DNA of 64,000 bases from Vishniacozyma victoriae (GCA_017654735.1 JADPYG010000003.1:186001-250000); one strand, 5' to 3'; shown: positions 34,787 through 50,812, counted from the stretch's first letter. Made by a program: numbers and translations. The notes: generated from the letters alone by a model not told the origin.

Positions 34787-35194
34787 TCATCTATCACAGC
34801 AATACATAAACAAATACGCATATATCAATATCCCAAAACCACCCAAATCAAAGCTAGCCAACCCATCATTCTTCAGCTCGGATCCGTAAACCGGTCGACT
34901 CGTCACCTTCGATCGTCCCTGTAATCTATCAAGGGCATTCGTCACGGGCTTCATAGTCAGGGAGGATAGACTCACGCTAGGATAAGAAAGGAGGGAGTAG
35001 TCCTGATCTTGAAATAGGAGCTGGATAGGAGAATCGCGCTCAGGTTGAATTGTACGTCGTGTGGCCACATTATCTTTCATCATCGCGAGCTCGAGAATCT
35101 GTTGTAGACCATCTGCTGATACTGTTGTAGGATACAGAGCCCTTCATTGCTCATTCCCTCGCTTTTGACCTTCGGCATCAGCAAAATATTCCAT
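34787..35194 (-). CDS. Candidate small tail-anchored protein
   Basis: A three-exon model of about 100 residues: ATG 35194 encodes MEYFADAE, intron of 48 nt (donor GTCAAA, acceptor CAACAG), exon 2 VSADGLQQILELAMMKDNVA... to SLLSYPS, intron of 57 nt (GTGAGT...CTGAC...TTACAG), exon 3 GRSKVTSRPVYGSELKND and a hydrophobic end GGFGILIYAYLFMYCC. The last segment would be a C-terminal membrane anchor. The second intron is good; the first donor is weak. The exon 2-3 frame is also open without splicing. No family recognised. Confidence 0.42.
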
Positions 35195-35545
35195 TTACTG
35201 GACCCATCATCTCGTGAGTGATTCAGATCCATGATCCACCCCTTGAGTCAATGAATCGGTCTTGCACCCGCACTTCCGTCTCAGATACTCTTCTCCCTTG
35301 AACACCAGCAACTTGCCTACAACGCACACCCTGTAAACATACCCGTACAAATCCTTTCAACCCCTTCACAACCCTCTTTTCAATACACGGAGCCTGATTT
35401 GTGAACTCAGCTGACACTCTATTTCCCCCCTTGTCATCTCTCAACTATATCACCCTACCGTACTTGCTACATTATGGTCACAGTCTTTATCGATTATTCG
35501 CCCTCTTTCCCACCCCTCTCCCCCGACAAGTTGGTACTAAACAGC
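35195..35545. other. Intergenic region, promoter of the La-motif gene
   Basis: Pyrimidine-rich 5' leader-like sequence. An in-frame ATG at 35474 would extend the La-motif protein by 24 residues. Nothing else seen. Confidence 0.4.
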
Positions 35546-38353
35546 ATGTCGGCCTCGCCACCCCCTTCCGTCTTTAAATCACTCGGATCATACGCCGATA
35601 GAATTGGGAAAACGCCAAACGGACAACATATTAAATCACCCCCTCCAAATTCAACTCCATTACAATCTACCCCTGCTCAATCATCTTCCATGTCGTCAAA
35701 TACAAATACAAACACAAGTACAACCTCCGCTACGGCATCTACAAAAGTTTCAACACCCACAACACCCCCAACTGGAGTTGAAGTACAAGTGGACGACGGA
35801 CCATGGGAGACTGTCAATCCTAAAGCAAAGGGAAAACAGGATAAGGAGAGGGATCACGTAGAAAAGGGGAGTAATTCACGTAATTGGCGAGACAGGCCAA
35901 GGGAAAAGGCAGGAGAGAGTAGTAAGGATGGTCAGTCGGAAAAGAAGGCGTCAGCACATGTCGGAGCTGGAGGTGGGACAAAGGGGAAAAAAGGATCATC
36001 TTCCAATCCCGCTTCTGCCGCCTTGTCATCATCAGTGACGAGATCAAGTAGTGATAATGGTAAATCACAACCTGCCGCTTCGACATCGCGCACAACCGCA
36101 CCTCCCTCTAAACCCGCTTGGGGTCTTCCGGCATCAAAGCCAGCTACCAAGGCTACCGCTTCAACATCCACCGACCCACTTCCAACAGCAGCTCAAGCGA
36201 CTGGAAAGCCAAATACTTCGACCAAACCAAATCCTGCGCCAGCATCACCATCCACCAACGGCACAACTGCCGTATCATCTATATCCGGTGACACTCCAGC
36301 CGAGCCGAAGCAATCTACCTCAGGACCATCAAGTACCCCCTCCGCCAAGCTGAATAAAGAGGTCAAGGAAAAGCCAGTCCCAACGCCAAATCAGGAAACG
36401 CAGGAAAAAAAGGAAGAACCCAAGGCCGAGATCAGTGCGCCCGCCCCAGCTCCTGTTCGAGTCGCAGCACCTCCACCCACAAATCCATGGAATAATCGAA
36501 AACCCGTCCTCGCTTCTCCAGCCACCATCACTGTCGCTGCATCTGCTGGTGAATCCAAGCAGACAAGTCGGATACAATTTGGTCAATTAAGTCCTTCGGC
36601 TGAAGCTGCCAATCCACTCCCTAATGGACATGCGAATGGACACGCCGAGGAGCCGGTCAAGATTGGTGGGAAAAAGAAGAAAAAGGAGAGTTCACCTGTA
36701 GTGATTGATGCGAGTCAGTGGCCGGATGTTGCTCAGGCTCAGGTCGTCAAGACCGAGACCAAGAAGGAGTCGAAGGTTATAGAGGAGAGTGTCGAGGAGC
36801 CTCAAATAGGTAGTGAGTCCGGCTTGACTGATGGTGAGGACGTGGCTGATCGGTAGAAAAACCAAAATGGAAGGCTATCCCCGCTAGCGAGCTTCTTGCT
36901 GCTGCGGATGAAGCTGCCGCCATCGCTGCTGCTGCCACTGAAGCCAAGCAGCGCGCTGAAAGGAAACGAGGAAAGGGTGAATCGTCGAAATCGCCCATTG
37001 ACAAGACGACCCCACTTTCTGCCGGTGGGAAAACTAGGAAAGGAGATGGGAAAAGGAGTGAGATTCGGTTACCGCCGAATCCCGCCCAAGGCTCCAGGAG
37101 CGGATTCAAATCTACTTTCGGTAGCGTCGAGTCTGAAGCTGGTGAAGAGGTATTTGTGAATGGAAATGGGAACGGCAATGGACATGCGAGTGCGCCATTA
37201 TCAAGACAAACTAGCCGAGCTAGTAAACGAGGATCATCCCCTTCTCGATCCGTCATTCCATCTTCCACATCCGATTCGGCAATCCCCCTCGACCAGACTA
37301 TGCGATTCGGTAATGGCCCCTTGAAAGGTCAAAGTCAAAATGCAACCGCCCCATTACTCCAACAACCTTTTGTCCCATCTACATCCGGTCTTCCCCGCCC
37401 ACCTCGAGGTGGCCGAGCATCATTCTCTGGCGGAAGAGGACGAGGTGGACATCGAAATCGTAGTGGAAATGGAACTGGATTCGACCCGAATGTAGCTGGG
37501 CAATATGCCTACTATGGACAAGCACAGGCACAATATTGGGGTCAACAACCGATGTTTGATCCTATGCAAGCTCAGAGTTATAATATGCAAATGTACGGAC
37601 GAGGGCCTATGCCTCCTCCTCCTCAACCCCAGACTGTTGTTCCCGGGTTGAACATGGATCCGCTCAGGTTCTATGTTCTTGGACAGGTAAGTCTTGTTTA
37701 CTCGTGCGCGAAATGGGGATACAGCTGAATAGTAGGTGGAATACTATTTCTCGATGCAGAATCTCGCCATGGATTTCTTCCTACGTCAACAGGTGAGTCA
37801 TCTTATCGGACGTAATGGAAAGAGCTAATTGCAGATGGATACCGAGGGATGGATCTCTATTCCCATGATCGCCTCATTCAACCGAATCAAATCCCTCACA
37901 CCCGAAGTTCCCCTCGTCAAGGAAATGATGGAACTCTCCTCCCTACTCGAGGTCCAAGGCGAACACGTCCGTATAACAGGTGAAGATGCCAAGAAATGGG
38001 TACTTCCCGATGCGAAACCATCTCCTTTCCCACCTTCAACATCCATCACTCCAGCCACAGCATCAGTATCCGATACATTCGACGATACGAGTCTTGAAGA
38101 ATCCACTGCTGTTTCAGTTGCTGAAAGTGGAGTATCGATGAATCCCGAGAATGCGTTTGATATGCGAGATATGGGATTTGGGACTGAATTGAAATATCAG
38201 CCTGATGAAGTTAAAGCTGCGTTAATGAAATCTGGGTCTGGGATGGGTGGAGTCGGAGGAGGGGAAAAGGAGGTACTGGTGGATGAAAAGATGAATGGGG
38301 ATGAAGTGAATGGAGAACATGATGTTGTCGAGGTGGAAAGTAAAGCCGATTAA
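35546..38353 (+). CDS. La-motif RNA-binding protein (LARP1/Sro9-like)
   Basis: Binds mRNA or tRNA-like 3' ends and affects translation; cytoplasmic. Long disordered N-terminal part rich in Ser, Thr, Pro, Ala with VDDGPWETVNPKAKGK and PNPWNNRKPVL. A Gly/Arg patch (RPPRGGRASFSGGRGRGG) and a Tyr/Gln-rich stretch follow. The La motif is split by introns near 37690 and 37790: PLRFYVLGQVEYYFSMQNLAMDFFLRQQ, then EGWISIPMIASFNRIKSLT and VKEMMELSSLLEVQGEHVRI. Intron 36810-36856 joins PQI to EKPKWKAIP. The C terminus is acidic. Start at 35546 (MSASPPPSVFKSLGSYAD) is favoured over 35474. Confidence 0.87.
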
Positions 38354-38908
38354 ATACGAGGTCAAGGTAAGTCTGCGCTCCCCATCACTGGCTCTGACTG
38401 ATGGATAGTCAAGGAAGTTTAAGAACCGTCAAATTAAAGGACAATCATCAATGCTCCTACGCCCCTACATTCTTCACGACATTATCATTCGATTTTCTCC
38501 ATATATTTCGAATTCTTTGCATACAATACATCATTTTCTGTAAATTACTACCTTCTTTCACATTCCTCCTCTTTATTTTCGATTCGACTTGAGCCTTCTG
38601 AAGGCATGGTACTAAGATATGCTTTATGATATATATGGTGAATGGGATTGAGGCATTATCGTACATTGGATCGCATATTATACTCTCTTCTTTTCACGTT
38701 CTATGTTATTACGTTGCTCTTTCATGCAGATTTGTGTACATGTACACTTACGTTGCTCTGCAGCTTCGAGCGATGCAATGTGCGTGACTATTGAGCTATT
38801 GAGTGCTCATCTCGCTGGGTGAGGTAGAGTAAACAGGTTGTAAGCATATATACATGACAGGTCGTACAACATTCCAAAAGCAAAATTGATAGCGAAGAGA
38901 GCAGAAAT
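38354..38908. other. Convergent 3' region
   Basis: AT-rich 3' untranslated sequence of the La-motif gene (+) and DIM1 (-). No gene seen. Confidence 0.45.
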
Positions 38909-41536
<2,628 letters not shown>

Positions 41537-41957
41537 TGTATGTAAAGTATAGTAATCTCAAAGAATGTTAACTTGACTTGAAATGCAACTTTTAAAGATC
41601 CGTGCCTGGCAATCCCACACCGACACAGTCAACATTTGATGGGTATAAGATACAGTAGCTTCGGACAATACTCAGTATATGTACGAGTACTATCACAACT
41701 CCTACTCAAGAGTCAAGCAAGCAGCTACCGCCGCATGATGGTGGCCATACTATCATTATTCATACTAATTACAATGTCCACGACATGTTGCTTTCTCGGG
41801 TTCTTTGCCCTTGTTGCCACTCAATCTTCTGATACCAACATCACAGCGCTGCCGCCGTCCCTCCGCTCATCCGCTACTTCACATCTCACCCTTGATGACT
41901 CCCTCCACCTCGTCAGCTCGCACCTCACACCTCGCTTCGCTCGGCGCTCGGTACTCG
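41537..41957. other. DIM1 promoter and 3' flank of the KH gene
   Basis: Holds the DIM1 promoter. CTCGCTTCGCTCGG at 41931-41944, next to the KH gene stop, is another copy of the short GC-rich repeat. A 110-codon plus-strand frame here is judged spurious. Confidence 0.45.
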
Positions 41958-43496
41958 CTATGCCATAGACTTCTGCTTCTCCTGCTCCAACCTCGCATAC
42001 AACATCTGAACAGCGGTATTAATATTATGTGGTAATCCAGTAATCGTAACCAATCTCTCTTCGGGATTTGGTTCAGATCCAGCAATAGCGGGTGTTCCAG
42101 GATCGGTGACTCGGACTTGACATTGTGAAGCTTGTCGGATCTCATTAATCTTGGCTCCGGCTTTACCGATTACTGTTATTAGCTCTGTCCTTCTATATAT
42201 ATTTATATATAAGGGGGAGACTCACTGGCACCGACGAGAGCATTTGGGATGAAGATCTGTTGAGTCTGAGCACCGGGCATGGATGCTGTATCCCTCCCAC
42301 CACCTCCTGCTACTGGTGGACCATTACCCATTTGAGGAGGTGGTCCACCTCGAGCACCTTGTTGGCGGTATAATCCAGTAGCGGCACCGGGGTTACGTTC
42401 ATTGAATTCAAGTAGAATGTTTCCGATATAGTAGACTGCAATGTGGACTGCGTCTGCTACTCCGGACACTGAGAGGACTCGCTACACGTCAGCTCAATAC
42501 CGTGACCTGGAAACGGGAGCTCACCTCGGTGGAACCTGGGAGCATGGATTCGGAAGCATTCAAACGAGCTCCGGAAGCTTCTTGGATTTCCTTGATCTTG
42601 GCTCCTCCTTTACCGATCCTGGTTATCAGCTTGACGTCTCGGGAGACTGATAGGAAAGCTTACACACTACCCATGCGTGAGTTTGGAATGATAAATTTGA
42701 TAGTGACCGCTCGGGATCCAGGTACAGAAGCGATATCATATGGCTCGTCATTGATTCGTCGGACAATCAGACCGAATGCCTGTCATTAGCTATGCTCATA
42801 GGAACAGGACCATTCAGCTGACCTTTGCAACCGCGTCCAAAGGCCCAGAGACGTTGAGGATACGTTCCGGGTTCCCAGGGATTGACTCAGATACAGTCAC
42901 TCTCGCATTTGACCTTTCCTACTCATCAGCTATATCCAAACAAATGGAAGCTATGAGCTGACCCTGATCTCATTAACGTGAGCACCGGCTCGACCGATAA
43001 TCACACTAGCATCCCCGGTAACGATCAAACTCCTCATTTGGATATTCTGGACTGGAGGTTCACCGGCAGTAGCGGGTGTAGCCGGGATAGAAGATGGAGG
43101 AGGTGCTAGCGAAGATGCAGAGGTGGGCATCGATGGATCGCCCTCGCTACTGGTCAGCTCGAGTCCTGATCAAAAAGACGCGTCGGCGAGATAGAAGACT
43201 CACCCCTCCATTTTGTCACCATTCATCTTTTGGGCCGAATGGCCGTTCCCGTTCTCGGACGATGCAACAGTTGTAGATGCAGTATCTGATCCTGGTTCCT
43301 CTTTTCCTTGTCCTTGTCCTTGTCCTTGTTCCTGTTCCTCCTTGACTTCAGCTACAGGTACAGCGTCTCCGTTCTCTGCCTTTGCGCGTTTTGTCGAACT
43401 TGAATCAGAGGATCGTTCGGGGGAAGAACCTCTTTCTCGTTTAATTGAAGTCGCGCTAGTAGCAGTGACGGGTGGTGAAGAGTCTGTTTCGGCCAT
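41958..43496 (-). CDS. Three-KH-domain RNA-binding protein (PCBP/hnRNP K-like)
   Basis: Binds C-rich or poly(A)-associated RNA; nuclear or cytoplasmic mRNP protein. The N-terminal 95 residues are disordered and Glu/Gln-rich (EQEQGQGQGQGKEE, from a repeated TCCTTG unit at about 43300-43330). KH1: SLIVTGDASVIIGRAGAHVNEIR; KH2: IKFIIPNSRMG ... IGKGGAKIKEIQEASGA; KH3: QQIFIPNALVGA ... VIGKAGAKINEIRQASQCQVRV. Each GxxG loop is intact (GRAG, GKGG, GKAG). Introns cut each KH domain just before or after the GxxG. Start ATG 43496 (MAETDSS). Divergent from ITC1. Relatives include yeast Pbp2 and human PCBPs. Confidence 0.88.
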
Positions 43497-44535
43497 TATT
43501 GTATTGTGTATAATAGAGTAGTAATAAGAAGGATTCAATCAGTTCCTTGTACTTGGACTAATGTTTGCGAGTAGGTTTAGATTCGGGCCAGGGGAGTGTA
43601 GATAGTAGTAGTAGTAGTGAAAGAAGGAAGTCGCCAGTCGGGAGTGTAATATGATGTCGTGTCAAGATATAAGGTGGAGGATATGTGGTCAGGTGGGGGA
43701 AAGGGTGAATGGGGTATATATGAATATTACTCACCTAGTCTAATGTGTTCTATCTCCTTGGTACTGTACTGTACTGTGGTGTAGTGTACTTTGTTGGTGT
43801 ATTATAGTAGGAAGACTAGACAACAACGGAGAGTATACACCTTCCCTTCCTTTGTGTCTACTGTAACGCACAGACACTGAGACCGGAACTACACGGAGTT
43901 AATTACACGTGGTAGACCCTGTACTGAGTGTGGCACTCATGTTGACGCGTCGAGATATCAGTCATAACTTTTACAGTCAGATCCAAGATATAAATTTAGT
44001 ATAGGCAAGAGGAAGGGGGTATGCATAGTAGTAGGGGAAATAGTACCAACAACCAGTCAGGTCTCACCCAAGAGATTCACTATGCATTTCTATACTAACA
44101 AGAAGAAGTTGTGAGAGAGCAATCAACAAACCACACCCCTCTCTATACCCCGCCAGATCTGCCACTCCAGGGCAGACTTGAAAAGACCTACCCGACCTCT
44201 ACCTCGGTAGTCTGAACCGTTGCTCTCTATACTACACTCTCTCATTATCCAACGTCTGACAACTAGTCAAGGTATCCCGACGAGCTACTCCCACACATAG
44301 CTATCGACTACCCTTACTGCCTGTAAAGTTGAAAGTGGAGGTTGTCCAGATTATCGGTACATACTAGATTGTTGATCGCCAACTCGAACAAGGGATACGA
44401 CAACTTATCATATACGATTCCAACCGCTTCAGAACATAACGACCAAGCCCCTATCAGCATCTTGTGAATAGTGACCCCCGACACCTACCTCAACTCAATC
44501 ATTACTACACCCACCTCCCTATCAAAAGAACCAGA
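43497..44535. other. Divergent promoter region of the KH and ITC1 genes
   Basis: About 1 kb without a gene. A TACTGTACTGTACTGT-type short tandem repeat lies at about 43761-43780. Pyrimidine-rich leader sequence precedes each start. An in-frame ATG at 44464 would add 24 residues to ITC1. Confidence 0.45.
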
Positions 44536-47500
44536 ATGCCCCTCTTAAAACGTAAACCAGTAATCTATCAACCCCTCCCATCCCTCTCTACGATCCTACA
44601 ACCAATAGCCTCATCTTCAAAAGATATCAACGAAAATACCCCACCTCCCCCACTCGGTCCCAATTCTAGTAAATCCAAAAAGAAAAAGCCAGACCAAGAA
44701 TCAGAATTAGGAGATGATGACACCAAATCCCAGTGGGTACCACCAGATTGTGAGGATGATAAAGATCAATTAAGGTTATTGAGTAGGGTTTTCGAGGAAG
44801 GGTTTACCAGGGGAGCTGTTACTAAAGGAAAGAAGGCTGGGACTTGGATCGTTAATGGTGGAGTTAATATCCATCCACCTCCGAATAGCGAGAATGGTGA
44901 TGTGAAGGAGGAGGATGTAAAGATGGAAGAATCTATTGGAAATGGTACAGGGGGGATGTTACCTCCTCCACCACCAGTAGCTTCAGAGAGCTGGAAGATT
45001 ACGGATAGGGAAGTCTTTTATATCCCAGAGACGGGAGAGATCTTTACGGAATACGAGTGAGTCCCTCTCCACTCTTCTAATTCATTATCGGAATTCGGCC
45101 CCACTAGAAGATCAGAACTGATAATAGACCGTACTTGAACAGAATGAACTTCTACCAACAACCACTCTATCAATGTGAAGGTATGTCCCCCCCCTCCTGT
45201 TCGACTCATTCCTCTTCGACTCATCCCTCTTTCACTCGGATCAGGGATAAAGGAGGATCCCTCATCTGAGACTATATCTCTCACCTGAGTGAGAGTGGAG
45301 AGGAGAACACCGCCAGGGGCTAATAGGCAGTAAGCGGAAAATCAGCAATGTCATATTTCGCAGCCCACGCAAATGAACGTAAAGAAACGAGGCAACTTCA
45401 TACGAGGTTCCCTAAACAGTTGAAGAAGGCTGTATTGAGTGCTGTTCAATTCCGTTAGTACCTCCCCTATTCACCCTTCTCTTTTCCCTCTCGAGCTCCA
45501 GTACGACGATTGTCTCCCTCTCCATCTCTAGTGAGACGATGTGGAAATGTAAATGCGAGAAGGATCGATGGGAAACGAGGAAATTGAACTAACAAACAGA
45601 GGTCGAAGGTAAACTTGAAACACTCGCTGATAAGATCTACGAGAGGTTCGTAAACAGGTTCTTCAATGACGAAAGTAAGTCCCCCCCTCTCATCCTCATT
45701 ATAGTATTGAAAAGCTAACAGGAATAGAAGTATTCGTAGATGTACAAGGAGACAAATACCTAGCTCGCATCATTAAAACTTTCCCCCCTAAAACCTTACC
45801 TCAATCAACATCAATATTGGAATATCACCCCCTAGCTGCCAACTTGAACCTTGAACCAGAAGAAGTATTGGAAAGTGATGATCCGATGAAATATTTTTAT
45901 TCGGCTAGATTGATTGTTGAGGGATCGGAATGGAGTGGGACGGGAGAGGAATTTGAGGGTAGTTTGATGGAGGTTCAAGCTGATAAGATCTCGTACGTTC
46001 CCTCTCCTTTCTCTCAATTCGGGGTCCACGGACCATTGGATTTACCCTCGTTGCCCTACTTCATCCGCGATTGACTGTCCTCTCCCAAACGCCCACCTGC
46101 TTTCCAGTTGATCATTCCCCGCTCGCTCATCTGCTTCGCAGATGACCTCGCTGACAAGCAGCCGAGACCGTATAAACTTCTCTCGAGCAATGTTGAAACG
46201 TTTCATCCGCGACTGCGTAGATCGTGACCCAGCAGTCTACTCCCCCTGGATCGTAAAACCCCAACTAGCAGCTCGATACGGTATCCCTACCGAAATGTCC
46301 GACGAGGTCCGGGAAGAAATTGAAAACTTTAGAGAAAGACAGATGGATAGGCGGAAGAGGGAACGGGATGAGCGGTTGGGGTTGGTTGAAGAGGAGGAAG
46401 CACCTGCTGGGAGAAAGAAGGTTAAGAAGGAAGTTGAGGTCAAGGAGGAAGATAAGAAGAAACCAATGAAGTTTCCTGCTGAAGGTATGTCCTTTCTCTC
46501 TTCCCGTCCCCCGTCTCACTGCTTCTCCTCTTCATCCTCCAACCCTCGAGTTTTGTCTTTGAGGCCAAAATTCGACTAGGCTGGTAGAATTACGCTGATA
46601 TCAGACCTTTTGGTGGAATATGTCGAGAGGGACGAGAAAGAAGGTCGGATCCTTGTTCGTCCGGCTGTTGGTCGGAATTTACCATTTGGAGATGGATTTG
46701 AGAAATTGTTATTGGCTTGGAGTTTCTTGAATGTCATGGGGTATGTTCTCTCTTTTCCATTCTACTTTCAATTTCCATCTCGAATCTCATCTCGAACACA
46801 ATTGCGTCAGGTGATACAAAGACTCGGAGAAAACCAGAAGATGAGATGACACGGAGAAAAAGGACGACAGCCGGGGAGATGACAAGAGAGGGAAACTGTG
46901 GAAGAGGAACTAGGGCTGACCTATAGCAAACCTCTCAACCTATCCCCCTTTACGATAGACGAATTCGAGCAGTCCCTCTACCACAAAGAACCAAACCCCC
47001 TCATGACCGAGATCCACACGTCCCTCCTCAACACCCTTATCACCGACCTATCATCCGGTACAGGCGAAGCAATAAAACCAATTGGTACACCAGTCAATCA
47101 GGCCGGAGAAGAAAACGACACAGATTACTGGGAAGGTCTCAAGGGAGCCACCACCGAGACCCTCCGACCTGTCGCCGACGAACTAGCTTCCAACTGGACG
47201 AACCAAATTGGTAAAGATCGAAAAGGATGGGAATCATCCCTAGTAGGTCTCCTCTGGGATAGGGGTACCCTAGCATCTCTCCCGACATACCTCGACAATA
47301 TCCTACATTTAACTTTCGAAGATAAACCAGCCCCCACACGACCTACATGGGCTACTGGCCCCACTTCAACTTCCGCGCATGGATTGATTCCTTCGAAACC
47401 TGAGAAAAGATATGGGACGTTACATCATTCTCATAAATTGGGGATTATTGGGTGGATCATTGATTTATGTTGTCAGACTGGGGCTGTTAGGGATTTTATG

Positions 47501-48794
47501 GAGGAGAGTATGAGTGCTTTGACAGAGGTTAGGAAGGAGCAAGTGGATGTTAAGAGGGAGTGGAAGAGATTGTAAGTGGTCGAGCCTTGCGATGAAGGAG
47601 CAGGCGAGCGACCTGTATCTCTCAATCGTCAAGGTCGAGAGCAGGCTTCTTGCTTGCCGATTGCAATGTCTGGAATTGGATTGCGCTGACAAACAGACAA
47701 GCGGAATTAGCTGCTATGGAACCTAAAAAGGAAACCAACGGGAATGGTGATGCCGAGGAAGACATCCCTGCCGGCTCGGTCTCGGCCGCAGTAAGCGAAC
47801 ACGATGAATTGGAAGAAACCCCAGCACCCTCCGAGGCAGATCACGAAGAACCGCCCACATCCCCATTATCCGAACCAGCGGTCAAATCTCGTCGTCAAGC
47901 CAACGCCCAACAGGCAGCTGCTAGAGCCGAAGAAGAGGCTCGTATAAAGCAAGAGCGAGAAATCGTGAAAGCTAAAAAGAGCGAATCGAAAGCAATCATC
48001 AACGAAAAGAAACGATTAATCGATGAAGAAGAGAAATTGACTATACGCCTACGGGAATTGGATTTGGAATTCAGAACTCATATTTATACTTTACGATCAC
48101 GACCACTTGGGTACGATAGATTTGGGAATAAAATATGGTGGTTTGATGGGATTGGATCTGGGACTCCTTTATCCACTTCTCCCTCCGCCGACGGAGGAGG
48201 CGCAGGAGGAGGAGCGGGGTATGGGACTGGAAGACTATATATCCAAGGAGTTGATGATGAGGAGATTGATTGGTTGGTCATTTCTGGAGAGGTTGAGAAG
48301 AGTTATATAGAGGGACGGAGGGCGAAGGAGGAGGGGGAGAGGTTGGGTGCGGGAGAATGGGGTGTTTATGATACTCCAGAACAGGTTCGTTTGTTTCTTT
48401 CACAACTCCTTTTCCCGTCCCAAGCGATTCCAAGGTCTCTAATCCCGGTGTTTCGCCTACTCGACGTAATCATCCATCGGATCCTCCGACGTCATGAAAG
48501 TTGAAAGAGTAACTAATAGCAGTTACAAGAATTCAAAACATGGTTAAACCCCCGAGGAAATAGGGAAGGAGCACTCCTGAAATCCATCCGTACTTGGCAA
48601 GTAGAGATCGAAGCAGGTATGAAACGAAGGAGAGTAATCATGGGGTTAGATAAGAATGTAGATGAGGAAGAAGGGTTAAAGAGGCGAGTCACAAGGAGAG
48701 GTGGGGAGGAAGAAGGGTTTTTGGGGTGGAAGGTAAGGTTTTCCTTTTGCTTTATGAGGAGGGGGCTGATGGATAGAATAAACGTGCTGTTTAG
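44536..48794 (+). CDS. ITC1: ISWI chromatin-remodelling complex subunit (ITC1/ACF1-like)
   Basis: Accessory subunit of the ISW2-type remodeller in the nucleus. Domains in order: WAC domain (EVFYIPETGEIFTEYEPYLNRM... QPLYQCEVSGKSAMSYF ... RFPKQLKKAVLSAVQF), a basic KKEVEVKEEDKKK stretch, DDT domain (LVEYVERDEKEGR ... FEKLLLAWSFLNVMG, SPFTIDEFEQSLYH), a long helical region (LGIIGWIIDLCCQTGAVRDFMEE), a coiled coil rich in Glu and Lys (RAEEEARIKQEREIVKAKKSESK), and the WHIM3 motif RPLGYDRFGNKIWWFDG. About a dozen exons. Intron 46002-46190 or so contains the hairpin CATCTGC-TTC-GCAGATG (46128-46144). The last exon encodes NKRAV and stops at 48794. Confidence 0.92.
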
Positions 48795-49685
48795 ATGATA
48801 TGAATCCTACCCGGATTTCCTCATCAACTAGGGAGCAGGTATGTAGAGTAGGGTGTAGAGTGTCTAGATTTGGTATAGGTATACATACAGACAGACATAG
48901 ATAGTCAGTAGGTTCCTGCATGGATAATCATTGTCCCTCCTACGATTCCGACAGCCCGGCCGAGGGGATGGACTACTGAATCGACTAAAGCTGTTGATCC
49001 GGGTACCTCACCTTCGGTCAACAACGCTCCGGGTACTCATTGATCAGGACCGAGGCGGAGGATGAGGAGCGAATTCAATGTCGATCGAATAATCAAAGGA
49101 TATGATCAGCGACGATACCGGGACACAACGAAGGATATTAAATCTCCCCGTAATGTCCTACCGTCTCGCGATTCCACCACCTCGTCAAGAAAGGGAATGC
49201 CAGATTTAGGAGATAGAAGGCACGCATATATCTCACTAGCCATCACTGATGGAACCCTGATAGCTCTTGTTGACTGATGACCGAGCTCCTTGAACCCCTG
49301 CAGATCTTGGACCGAGCATCTTACCAATCAGCCTCATTCTTTTCACTCGATTCATATCTACCTTTGTCCTGTTCAAACACGCCAAGCTGTCTCTGTTATT
49401 TTTCAACCTACATGTTAGTCCCATGCTGATCAGGGCGAAGATCATCTTCACCCTTTGAGCCCCTTGAACATAGCTGTTTCACTGGGTATCCGTCCCTTGG
49501 AACCTGTCGATCATGCAGATCCCTCCTTGGTAACTTGTTTCCCGGGTCCCAAAGTCCAATATACATCTCCTCAAATCGCGAGTGGTGAAACCCCATTTAT
49601 CCTTACATCGTCTAGATAATCTATAAAGCGTATCTTGAAGCTTGACGCTACAATTGACGATCAACCTATACCATCTTTATTTTAA
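48795..49685. other. Intergenic region upstream of the second secreted-protein cluster
   Basis: No gene seen. CCTTTGT at 49361-49367 is 319 bases before the ATG of gene D. 48993-49020 (TTGATCC...TCACCTTCGGTCAA) resembles 17836-17864 before gene C. CCCCTTGA occurs at 49461-49468 and a related form at 49290. Confidence 0.45.
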
Positions 49686-50237
49686 ATGCTCCCCAATAGT
49701 CTTTTAGTTTTCTTCTTGGCACCAGTCTGTCTGGGGATAGGATTTCGCGAGCGATACGCCACGTTTCACACTAGTATGTCCCGTCATTGGGTATGCAGGA
49801 TACCACTGACAATAGGCGACGATTGTAGTGATCCGGTCGATCCCAACTACGAGAATTCCAACATGGATTCGAACGCCTGCATTAATCAGCAAGGCCGACA
49901 CTCATTCATGCCGGGCAAAAAGGCAACCACTGCCGCCGTATATTGTTTTGTATATTACGAGGAAGACAATTGCAATTGCATCAAGGGTGCTCGAAAGATC
50001 CATCCCACTTGGAAGGAAGAGCCAAAATGCGAAACCAAAGAGGTGGCGGGATACAAGTCGTATCATTTCGAGCCAGCACAAGATGTGAGTCGTCCTTGAC
50101 ACGAGCCGGTAGACGGAACGCTGATACCGCAGGGTGAGTGTCCCGTCAGGGGATGTTATGGTCTGGATCCCGATGGCGGAAAGTACCCGGTGGAATGGCA
50201 GTATGTAGAGGAGGATTCCCAAGGATTTGAGGAGTGA
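49686..50237 (+). CDS. Small secreted cysteine-rich protein D
   Basis: Exons 49686-49773, 49816-50084 and 50133-50237; 153 residues. Signal peptide MLPNSLLVFFLAPVCLG, then RERYATFH. Exon 2: DDCSDPVDPNYE, GRHSFMPGKK, AVYCFVYYEEDNCNC, PKCETKEVAGYKSYHFE. Exon 3: GECPVRGCYGLDPDGGKYPVEW. Eight cysteines after the signal peptide. Phases 1 and 0. The CF-x(8)-NCNC pattern corresponds to YCLL...CKC of A and B. Closest relative in the window is gene F. Confidence 0.8.
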
Positions 50238-50812
50238 TTTGGCGGGATAGAAGCAAATGAAGTAGTTGTCCTGCATGTGTTCCTGTCTCGGTATTCGTAT
50301 TTGTAACCAGATCGGTGCTCTCTATGCAGCCAGTATTGAGGTGGCAGACGCCATGCGCAGATGCTCTACAGGCAGTGTAGATATCACGTCAACATCTCAA
50401 CGAGAGCTCCACCGCTGGCTTAAGCGGCGAGAAGAGCGGGAGCGAAAGACAAGAGCTCTGATAAAAGATCGCCGACTGAGTCTGACCCTGTAAGAGAAGA
50501 AGAAAGCCAAGGTCTTCGATCGCCGTTTAGCCCCTTGACGCTGATCCGAAATCCGTAGCTATGCCGATCATCGATCACTCTTGGCGGAAACAGCGGTACT
50601 TTGGGAGACAGACAAAGCAAGGGAGGTACCAAAGGCAAGGCTTTGTCAGGGGAGATTAGCATATTTTGCGTTTCCGAAGTCGTTTCGGATATTTATTTCT
50701 AATCCTAGATTCCTAGACAGAGGACAAAGACTTTGCCGAAAGGCTATAAGATCCGGGTGATCTCTGTGTCTCAGTCTGCATGCGTACCATCTTATCACCT
50801 CAGATCACCGAG
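50238..50812. other. Intergenic region between secreted proteins D and E
   Basis: No gene seen. ACAAAGA (one mismatch to ACAAAGG) at 50724-50730, 83 bases before gene E. CCCCTTGA at 50533-50540. Confidence 0.4.

Noticed and set aside
41636..41968. 110-codon plus-strand open frame with a hydrophobic middle
   Set aside because: It overlaps the KH gene's 3' end on the other strand, includes the GC-rich repeat, and has no splice sites or motif; hydrophobicity is explained by the AT-rich promoter of DIM1.
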